A DNA stretch of 18,745 bases from an uncultured Porphyromonas sp. (GTDB lineage: Bacteria; Bacteroidota; Bacteroidia; Bacteroidales; Porphyromonadaceae): the NCBI GenBank assembly GCA_902465775.1, contig CABQOJ010000007.1, forward strand, positions 1 to 18,745, in the 5' to 3' direction. The notes under the pieces were generated by a model. That model did not search any database. It was given only the letters and a program-made list of their open reading frames with translations, and had not been told where the DNA came from. Below, one piece after another: positions 1-6,341 of this stretch. The position numbers were made by a program, and so were the translations under genes. Position 1 is the first letter of the stretch. Every line of letters begins with the position of its first letter.

Positions 1-644
1 GCACCCTCTCGTCCGTTCTCGTCGGACACCCCGCCTTTACCGTAACTTCTGGCGAAGTGACTTATCTTGGTCAGGATCTGCTGGCTATGGATGCGGTAGA
101 GCGAGCACATGCTGGGCTCTTCCTCAGCTTCCAGTATCCCGTAGAGATACCAGGCGTGAGCATGGTCAACTTCATGCGCTCTGCTCTCAACGAGCGTCGC
201 AAGACTCAAGGCGAAAAGCCAATGCCCGCTGGCGAGTTCCTCAAGATGCTAAAAGAGAAGCGCGAGGTGGTCGGTCTCGACGATCGTCTTCTCAAGCGTT
301 CGGTCAATGAAGGCTTCTCCGGTGGTGAGAAGAAGCGCAACGAAATCTTCCAAATGGCGGTCCTCGAGCCACGGCTCTCGATACTCGATGAGACCGACAG
401 CGGACTAGACATTGACGCTCTACGTGCTGTCGCTCACGGAGTCAACACGCTCCAGCGTCCCGACAGCGCTTGCGTCGTCATCACCCACTACCAGCGACTG
501 CTGGACTACATTAAGCCGCAGTTTGTCCATATCCTATACAAAGGTCGGATCGTCACATCGGGCGGACCCGAGCTAGCCCTCAAGCTAGAGGACGAAGGGT
601 ACGACTGGATCAAGGAAGAGGTAGCTAAAGAGGAGAAGCAATGA
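1..644 (+). CDS. sufC: SufC, Fe-S cluster assembly ATPase (5' partial)
   Basis: ABC-type ATPase of the SufBCD scaffold, which builds iron-sulfur clusters in the cytoplasm. The frame is open to the left edge of the window (first full codon at base 3), so about 35 N-terminal residues, including Walker A, lie outside; the GTG at 57 is an internal valine, not the start. In visible-residue numbering the ABC signature SGGEKKR is at 106-112, Walker B LSILDE at 125-130 and the H-loop ITHYQRLL around 161-168. The segments FSGGEKKRNE and ETDSGLDIDALR are hallmarks of SufC rather than of transporter ATPases. The stop codon overlaps the start of sufD in an ATGA (641-644), which suggests translational coupling. 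SufB is expected just upstream but cannot be seen. Confidence 0.95.
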   Translation, partial: TLSSVLVGHPAFTVTSGEVTYLGQDLLAMDAVERAHAGLFLSFQYPVEIPGVSMVNFMRSALNERRKTQGEKPMPAGEFLKMLKEKREVVGLDDRLLKRSVNEGFSGGEKKRNEIFQMAVLEPRLSILDETDSGLDIDALRAVAHGVNTLQRPDSACVVITHYQRLLDYIKPQFVHILYKGRIVTSGGPELALKLEDEGYDWIKEEVAKEEKQ

Positions 645-2029
645 GTCCACGTAAGCAACCACCCACAGCGCACCTGCAGTACCTAGACCTTTACCAGTCT
701 CAGCAGGACTATATTGAGCAGCACAGTTTACCCGTGCTACAAGCGCAGCGAGCCTTCGCACAGGAGGCTCTGAGCGAGTACGCCTTGCCCCAGCGAGGTA
801 TGGAGGATTGGCAGCGTATAGACATTGAGTCACTCTACGCTCCCGACTATGGGATCAATCTACAGGAGCTAGACCTAGCCCCCGCAGGGCATAAGCAACT
901 CCCGCAGTATAGCTGTGATCTATCGGTCAATGCCCTCACCATCAAGGCGAGCGCTCTCAACAGCAACTACCTCTACACCCACTACGCTAACCAAAAGCGC
1001 AAGCTCCCCGAAGGAGTCTTCGTCGGCTCCATCAAAGAGTTTGTCAAGGAGTACCCAGACTTGGCAGAGCGCTACTATGGACAGATAGCCGAGGTCGATA
1101 CCGACGGCACCATTGCGCTCAACACGCTCTTCGTGCAGGACGCTTTCGTTCTCTACGTACCCGATGGTATGCAGCTCGAGCAACCCGTGCAGCTCGTGCA
1201 GTTGCTCCACGCTCAGGAGCCACTCCTCTGCATTCGTCGCTGGCTCATCATCCTCGGTGATCGTGCCGAGGCTTCTATCCTCGTCTGCGACCACACGATA
1301 GACCGCACCAGCTTCCTCATCAACCAAGTGGCCGAGATCTACGTTGGCGATGGTGCCCAGCTCAAGCTCTTTGATATGGAGGAGAATAGCCACCAGACGC
1401 ACCGCACCTGCGCCTACTTCCTGCGCCAAGGGGCAGAGAGCCAAGTGACCCTCGCTGCCTATACGCTCAACAATGGGATCACGCGCAATAGCTTTCGGAC
1501 GCGCTTCCTCGGGGAGCGTGCCGAGCAGATATTAGGCGGGGTTGCTGTGACCAATGGCACACAACATGTGGACACCTTCACCCGTGTTGAGCATATCAAG
1601 CCAAAGTGTCATAGTACGCAACTCTTTAAGAACCTCCTCGAGGAGCAATCCACGGGAGCCTTCTCGGGGCGCATCTTCGTAGCTCAGACGGCTCAGCAGA
1701 CCGAAGCTTACCAGAGCAACCGCAATATGCTCCTCTCCTCCGAGGCTCGCATGTACAGCAAGCCCCAGCTAGAAATCTACGCCGACGATGTCCAGTGTTC
1801 GCACGGTATGGCTACGGGGCACCTCGACGAGGATGCGCTCTTCTATATGATGCAGCGAGGTATCCCTGAGCACGAGGCACGAGTCATGCTGAGCGTAGCC
1901 TTCGTCGGAGACGTCATCGCGCTCATGCCCCTAGAGGATCTACAGGATCGCATCGAGAGCATCGTACGCAATCGTCTTCTAGGCAAAGAGCCGACGCACT
2001 GCAGCAAGTGTGGTAAGCTAATCTTCTAA
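641..2029 (+). CDS. sufD: SufD, Fe-S cluster scaffold subunit
   Basis: 462-residue partner of SufB and SufC in the SUF assembly complex. The N-terminal part is helical and poorly conserved. The C-terminal half carries the SufB/SufD core, including YADDVQCSHGMATG (about 380-393) and the RGIPEHEAR-type helix that follows; the length is normal for SufD. The start is fixed by the ATGA overlap with sufC. The order sufC-sufD is the usual one in Bacteroidota. An oddity is the extreme C terminus, which carries a C-x-x-C pair (Cys454, Cys457) inside CSKCGK, beyond the last helix of the core. This could be a lineage-specific tail that binds metal or takes part in redox, but that is inference. The gene that follows is not sufS. 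Confidence 0.93.
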   Translation: MSPRKQPPTAHLQYLDLYQSQQDYIEQHSLPVLQAQRAFAQEALSEYALPQRGMEDWQRIDIESLYAPDYGINLQELDLAPAGHKQLPQYSCDLSVNALTIKASALNSNYLYTHYANQKRKLPEGVFVGSIKEFVKEYPDLAERYYGQIAEVDTDGTIALNTLFVQDAFVLYVPDGMQLEQPVQLVQLLHAQEPLLCIRRWLIILGDRAEASILVCDHTIDRTSFLINQVAEIYVGDGAQLKLFDMEENSHQTHRTCAYFLRQGAESQVTLAAYTLNNGITRNSFRTRFLGERAEQILGGVAVTNGTQHVDTFTRVEHIKPKCHSTQLFKNLLEEQSTGAFSGRIFVAQTAQQTEAYQSNRNMLLSSEARMYSKPQLEIYADDVQCSHGMATGHLDEDALFYMMQRGIPEHEARVMLSVAFVGDVIALMPLEDLQDRIESIVRNRLLGKEPTHCSKCGKLIF

Positions 2030-2048
2030 CTCACGATATACTATCGTA

Positions 2049-2960
2049 ATGAGATCTCGCTGGAGACTACACCTCGTGATGCTCTGCGTCACCATTATCT
2101 TTGGAATCAATGGGCCCTTCACCAAGGCACTCCTTGGTGGGGGGCTCACTCCATATACGCATATGTTCTGTCGCTTCCTGGGCGCCACGATACTCTTCTG
2201 GATCGCTTCGATCTGGGTGCCACGAGAGCGCATCGACCGCAAGGATTGGGGGAAAATGGCCTTAGCCTCTCTGACTGGAATCTTCTTCAACCAAGGGCTC
2301 TTTGCCATCGGCATGTCGATGACCTCGCCCGTCAATCAGTCGCTCGTCGCCACGCTGGGCCCTATCGTCACCATGCTCCTCGCAGCCGTCGTGCTCAAGG
2401 AGCCGATCACACGGCTCAAGGGGATCGGGGTCTTCGTCGGAGCCTCGGGCGCTCTGCTCCTCGTATCCTCCAATGGCTCCTCCACCGCAGGCTCTACGCT
2501 CGGCGACCTGATCTGCGCCACGGCAACTGTCTCCTACGCCATCTACCTCACCTCCTTCAAGGCACTCATACAGAAATACCACCCCGTCACCTTGATGAAG
2601 TGGCTCTTCGTCATCTCGCTCCTCGGCTCCGCTCCGATGGGCCTGCGTGACATGATGCGTACCGAGTGGAGCAGCTTCGATGCGACCTTCTACGGGCAAC
2701 TAGCCTTCGTCGTCGTGGGTGCCACCTTCGTCGCCTACCTCTTGTTGCTCTTCGCACAGCGAGGCTTGCGTCCCACCGTCGTCAGCATCTACAACTACGG
2801 CATCCCCGTCATCGCCTCGCTACTGGCCGTCATGATGGGTCAAGACCAACTAACACTCGCCAAAGTGGCCTCGGCGGTCCTCATCCTGCTCGGTGTCTTC
2901 ATGGTGACCCGAAGCAAAAGCCGCCAGCAGCTCCTCCGTGAGCAGCTGCGCAACGAATAG
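2049..2960 (+). CDS. EamA/DMT-family membrane transporter
   Basis: 303-residue polytopic inner-membrane protein with about ten hydrophobic helices, arranged as two EamA repeats (roughly residues 8-140 and 155-290). The first repeat contains the family-like patterns FGINGPFTKALL and PVNQSLVATLGPIVTMLLA; the second ends with GIPVIASLLAVMMGQ and a final helix before a basic tail. Members export amino acids, metabolites or nucleotide sugars, and the substrate cannot be read from sequence. It starts 19 bases after sufD on the same strand with no terminator or promoter visible between them, so it is probably cotranscribed with the suf genes. No strong Shine-Dalgarno sequence is seen, which is common in this phylum. 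Confidence 0.9.
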   Translation: MRSRWRLHLVMLCVTIIFGINGPFTKALLGGGLTPYTHMFCRFLGATILFWIASIWVPRERIDRKDWGKMALASLTGIFFNQGLFAIGMSMTSPVNQSLVATLGPIVTMLLAAVVLKEPITRLKGIGVFVGASGALLLVSSNGSSTAGSTLGDLICATATVSYAIYLTSFKALIQKYHPVTLMKWLFVISLLGSAPMGLRDMMRTEWSSFDATFYGQLAFVVVGATFVAYLLLLFAQRGLRPTVVSIYNYGIPVIASLLAVMMGQDQLTLAKVASAVLILLGVFMVTRSKSRQQLLREQLRNE

Positions 2961-2993
2961 CACAGCACCCCTCACTCATTCAAATCAACCTCA

Positions 2994-3056
2994 GGAGACA
3001 AGGAAGTCTCCGTTAAGACGCACGGCTCGGACGTATGAACGAACCGTGCGTTCTTA
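2994..3056. other. Two adjacent hairpins after the DMT gene
   Basis: A small perfect inverted repeat (GGAGAC 2994-2999 / GTCTCC 3006-3011, 6-base loop) is followed by a longer one, TAAGACGCACGGCTCG at 3014-3029 pairing with 3040-3056 apart from one bulged A and a G-T pair. Neither has a T-run on either strand. They may slow or end transcription of the suf-DMT unit, but they are not textbook intrinsic terminators. Confidence 0.5.
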
Positions 3057-3079
3057 CATTGTGCTACCACATTGACAGG

Positions 3080-3172
3080 TTTCCAAGAATGTTCCAAGCT
3101 TGGAAAAGAAAGTTTCCACCGGTGGAAACTTAACTTTCCAATAGTGGAAACTTTACTTTCCACCGTTGGAAA
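3080..3172. repeat. Four-dyad array with exact 22-bp period
   Basis: Four copies of the dyad TTTCCA-N4-TGGAAA lie at 3091-3106 (first base G), 3113-3128, 3135-3150 and 3157-3172. Each starts exactly 22 bp after the last, with 6-bp spacers (AGAAAG, CTTAAC, CTTTAC). The central four bases differ (AGCT, CCGG, ATAG, CCGT). The second copy extends to a perfect 20-bp palindrome (3111-3130). A lone half-site, TTTCCA at 3080-3085, precedes the array at half that distance (11 bp). The array sits between two convergent transcription units and has no reading frame that looks like a gene. Confidence 0.9.
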
Positions 3173-3196
3173 ACTCTAGCCCTGTAGGAGGAGCAA

Positions 3197-3242
3197 CGTA
3201 AAAGAAGACACTCCAGCATCTTCGGAGACGCTGGAGTGTCTT
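3197..3242 (-). terminator. Intrinsic terminator of the secreted-protein operon
   Basis: A perfect 13-bp stem, AAGACACTCCAGC at 3205-3217 against 3230-3242. Its loop contains a UUCG-like tetraloop closed by C-G on the plus strand. Read on the minus strand the stem is followed by a T-rich stretch (CTTTTAC). It lies about 48 bases beyond the stop codon of the GLUG-repeat gene. The plus-strand side has only a weak T-run, so direction is assigned to the minus strand. Confidence 0.8.
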
Positions 3243-3289
3243 GGTATGAAGCTATTGCGTGACGCCTTGTCAGCGTCAGCTGGCTTCCT

Positions 3290-4882
3290 TTATAGCAGGT
3301 ACTTTAAGGTGTGGCGGTGATCGCCGTCTCTGTATACAATGATGAGGATACGAGTCTGTGCGGGGATTGCTACCCGACAGCTATTGACCCCGCTAGCGAC
3401 CATCGTGAGAGCAGTGCCATCTACGTCATAGACAGCCTCTAGAGTCAGAGGCGCAGGCAGCGATAGATAGCAAGCGTCGCCCTCTGTGACAACCCGTATG
3501 GGAGCCGTCTCAGACGATCGGGTTGGGTCCTCTATCGCATTCCACTCTGGATCCATCTGCCATCGCAAGAGTGGCAGTCCGTCGTGCTGTCCAGAAACTA
3601 TCGTCCAGACCTCGTTGAAGTCCCAGCCCGCATAGCTCTCCTGTTGCTTCATCTCGTCAGGACTCTTACCCATCACCTTGCAACCCTCTTGGTTAGCACC
3701 ACCGATGGCGGGCAGGTCGGGCTGTATCGTCTGGTCATAGAGTACGTCACGCACGGTGCCCGTACCATAAGCTCCTAGCACAGAGCCTATAGCAAAGGGC
3801 GTTTCGCCTTCGATGCCTGAGACTTTACAGATTGAGTAGAGGCGCTCTATGAGCGTCGAGCTGTAAGTGGCAAAGCCTGACACGCCTCCTACGTACTGCT
3901 CTCCTTCTAGCGAAGAGATAGAGTAGCAGTCCGAGAGCTCTGACTCATTCGTTCGCCCAGCGATGCCACCCACGTAAGAGCGTCCGGTGATACGCTTAGC
4001 AAGATTGACCGACTCGCGGATCTTCGACTGCTCAGCAGAGCCCACGAGTCCTCCTGTCCAGTCACCACCCTCTATAAGGTCGGAGCTACAGAGCGAGCTC
4101 TCCACCTGTGACTTGTTGCAGTAGCCGATGAGACCTCCACAGTGACGTGGCTGCACTCCGTTGTACACGACACTCAGCAGAGAGCCACTCGTACGACAGC
4201 CACGTATGCGACCCAGTTCGCTCCAGCCTACGAGACCGCCTATATAGTCTCGGCCGTAGATGGTGACCTGTGCCGACGAGTGCTCTGTCAGACCGTCAGA
4301 CTGAAAGCCGATCAGTCCACCAGCGTAAAACGCTTTGCAGTCCACCACCGACTCCGTCACGTGGCAGTTGCTGATGGTCTCCTCAAAGGTGTAGGCAAAA
4401 GCGGCAGCCACATTTTCCGATCCCGTTACAGAGGCTTTGTGGATCGTTAAGTTTGCCACACGCCCTTTCTGCACGTACCCAAAGAGTCCCTGGTAGTCGT
4501 GCTTCGGGCGGTTCATGTAGAGATTAGAGATCGTGTGCCCCTCGCCATCGTAGTATCCCTCGAAGCCCACCTTGGTCTCACGACCTCCGAGGAAAACGTA
4601 TCCACCGATGGGAGTCCATCCCTCGCCACCGTTGATCTCCTTAGTAATAGCGAGATCTATATCGCACTTCTGTGCGATCCACACACCACGTAGGCTCTCG
4701 CCACCATTGACCATCTTAGCGATCCAGGCGAGATGAGCAGGCGTGGTCACCTCCAGAGGGCTGCTCTCTGTACCATCACCCGAAGGTGCCTCAGGCGACA
4801 GTACACTCTGAGCCGTGAGAGGAACTAGCGTAGTGATGAGGAGCATACATCCCCACCACATAGTCGTAAGAAAGCTCTTCAT
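3290..4882 (-). CDS. Secreted GLUG-repeat protein, probable T9SS cargo
   Basis: 530 residues. An N-terminal signal peptide (about 1-25, ending PLTAQ) is followed by GLUG-type repeats spaced 27-34 residues apart, with cores at 131-136 (QGLFGY), 188-193, 215-220, 249-254 (GGLIGY), 277-282, 305-310 and 332-337. A WDFNEVWTI...LPLLRW segment near 420-441 typically closes such repeat blocks. The last ~70 residues, with YDVDGTAL at 485-492 and a final HTLKYLL, resemble a diverged type A T9SS sorting domain. GLUG repeats probably form beta-solenoid stalks in adhesins and other surface proteins; a precise role is unknown. It begins two bases after the upstream stop, so translation is probably coupled. 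Best guess: surface-exposed adhesin-like protein. Confidence 0.75.
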   Translation of the reverse strand: MKSFLTTMWWGCMLLITTLVPLTAQSVLSPEAPSGDGTESSPLEVTTPAHLAWIAKMVNGGESLRGVWIAQKCDIDLAITKEINGGEGWTPIGGYVFLGGRETKVGFEGYYDGEGHTISNLYMNRPKHDYQGLFGYVQKGRVANLTIHKASVTGSENVAAAFAYTFEETISNCHVTESVVDCKAFYAGGLIGFQSDGLTEHSSAQVTIYGRDYIGGLVGWSELGRIRGCRTSGSLLSVVYNGVQPRHCGGLIGYCNKSQVESSLCSSDLIEGGDWTGGLVGSAEQSKIRESVNLAKRITGRSYVGGIAGRTNESELSDCYSISSLEGEQYVGGVSGFATYSSTLIERLYSICKVSGIEGETPFAIGSVLGAYGTGTVRDVLYDQTIQPDLPAIGGANQEGCKVMGKSPDEMKQQESYAGWDFNEVWTIVSGQHDGLPLLRWQMDPEWNAIEDPTRSSETAPIRVVTEGDACYLSLPAPLTLEAVYDVDGTALTMVASGVNSCRVAIPAQTRILIIVYRDGDHRHTLKYLL

Positions 4883-4884
4883 AC

Positions 4885-6327
4885 CTATCGAACTATGACC
4901 TTGTAGCGATGATCCAAGAGCTCTACGAAGTAAATGCCACGCTCAGGTAGACGCAACACGCTACCAGCTCTATAGGTGCCAGTAGAGAGCTGTCGCCCAT
5001 CAGCGGTGTAGATGGTAGCTACCACATCAGCTAGCCATACGATCTCCGACTGCTGTATGCGATAGGGGAGTGCCTCAGTAGTGGGGGCATCAATTGATGT
5101 GACCGCCTGTGCTACGATCGGAAGAGCGACAGTCGTCTCGCCACTCTTCAGGAGTAGCTCCGTGCTGATCGTCTCGCGTCTTGTCGGCGCAAACGTGATC
5201 GTAATCTCGCCTCCACTGCTAGGTAGTTGCTCAGGCGTAAACGATAGCGAGGGTACCGCATCACGTAGACCTAGTAAGACGGGCATCGTGGCACCTTCTG
5301 TGGTCAGTGTGACGCTCTGCGACTTCGTCTCGCCAATGGTAACAGAGCCAAAGTCTACCTGCTCAGCCGAGAGATTAAGGTGTATCTCTGGAGCTTCATA
5401 CTCTGCCATAGGCACGGCTGTGACATCGAGATTTGTAAAGGCATAGATGGATAGCGAGTTGTCTGTGTAGTACTCATCTCCACGCATGTAAGGCTCACCG
5501 TTGACCACCCAGTGGTGTAGCTCGACCTTGCCCGAAGGATTATCAGGAGGAGCGATCTCAAAGAGTATCTCATCACCTGGATCTACCTTGCTGCCACTCT
5601 CAATCTCTGGGGAGTCGTTTTGCCCTCTGTTTTTGCATCTGATGATTGCCGTGCCGGGCTGCGTGTAGGTGACTGTGCGTGTCTCGCCAGACTTGTAAAA
5701 CTGCACCTCCAGCTCAAAGCCCTCTGGGACATTCTGCTTGAAGAATATGTCAGGCTTCCCTGGGAAAGTAGCACCGCCATTGAGCAACCAGCGCAAGACA
5801 AAGTGATCGGCATCAACACCAGAGTCAAAGTAGACGGAACCCTGTAGCGGAAGCATATAGGTGTCTCCATCAGCCTCAGGAGCGATCACAGTTCCGTAGT
5901 CGTCCTGCTCGTCTATGTTCACCTCCTTGCCCTTAGAGCCCTCCTTGGGGCAGACAAACTTGACGGGTACAAGCTTACGGCAGTCGACGCGTACGGTTTT
6001 GCCCGCTGTGAGATTCTTCACCTCATAGAGCTTCAGATTATAGGAGCGACTGATCTCCTTGTCTCCGTCAAACCATAGGTAGTCGACGTACCCATCGGCA
6101 GCTGTGAGCTTCATCTCCACGGTGGCTCCTACAGGTATGAGATACTCGCTACCATCACCCTGTGGTGAGATGACAGTGCGCTGACCACTGACGATGGCCG
6201 TGACTTCCTTCTTGTGAGCGACTTGATCTCCATCGGTTAGAAAGCGTAGGGAGACCGTTCGCTCTTGCGCTCCACTCGTGAGCGCTAGCCCCATCAGTAG
6301 AAGCAGAGAGAGTAGATACTGTTTCAT
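4885..6327 (-). CDS. Secreted beta-repeat protein with ASH-like domain and T9SS-type tail
   Basis: 480 residues, not matched to a named family with certainty. The signal peptide covers about 1-20 (ending TSGAQ). Three beta-rich units of about 90 residues follow (24-116, 119-212, 216-308). Each has an aromatic-G core (LWFDGD 84-89, RWLLNGG 179-185, HHWVVNG 271-277), recalling divergent InlB B-type bacterial repeats. Residues 314-410 (VDFGSVTIGETKSQSVTL...) look like an ASH/choice-of-anchor-D immunoglobulin-like domain. The last ~60 residues (IYTADGRQL, LPERGIYFVELLDHRYKVIVR-type ending) match the T9SS type A sorting-domain pattern well. It lies 14 bases after the LRR gene and 2 before the GLUG gene. 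The start follows ACATATG, the same context as the LRR gene. Confidence 0.75.
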   Translation of the reverse strand: MKQYLLSLLLLMGLALTSGAQERTVSLRFLTDGDQVAHKKEVTAIVSGQRTVISPQGDGSEYLIPVGATVEMKLTAADGYVDYLWFDGDKEISRSYNLKLYEVKNLTAGKTVRVDCRKLVPVKFVCPKEGSKGKEVNIDEQDDYGTVIAPEADGDTYMLPLQGSVYFDSGVDADHFVLRWLLNGGATFPGKPDIFFKQNVPEGFELEVQFYKSGETRTVTYTQPGTAIIRCKNRGQNDSPEIESGSKVDPGDEILFEIAPPDNPSGKVELHHWVVNGEPYMRGDEYYTDNSLSIYAFTNLDVTAVPMAEYEAPEIHLNLSAEQVDFGSVTIGETKSQSVTLTTEGATMPVLLGLRDAVPSLSFTPEQLPSSGGEITITFAPTRRETISTELLLKSGETTVALPIVAQAVTSIDAPTTEALPYRIQQSEIVWLADVVATIYTADGRQLSTGTYRAGSVLRLPERGIYFVELLDHRYKVIVR

Positions 6328-6341
6328 ATGTTATGGATTAG

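Noticed and set aside
2972..3163. 63-codon minus-strand open frame across the dyad array
   Set aside because: It is formed by the repeats (its residues repeat with them), overlaps hairpins, has no family-like features and no promoter. Best explained as chance.
3080..3172. CRISPR array
   Set aside because: The units are short dyads with 6-bp spacers, not 25-37-bp repeats with unique spacers, and no cas genes are present.
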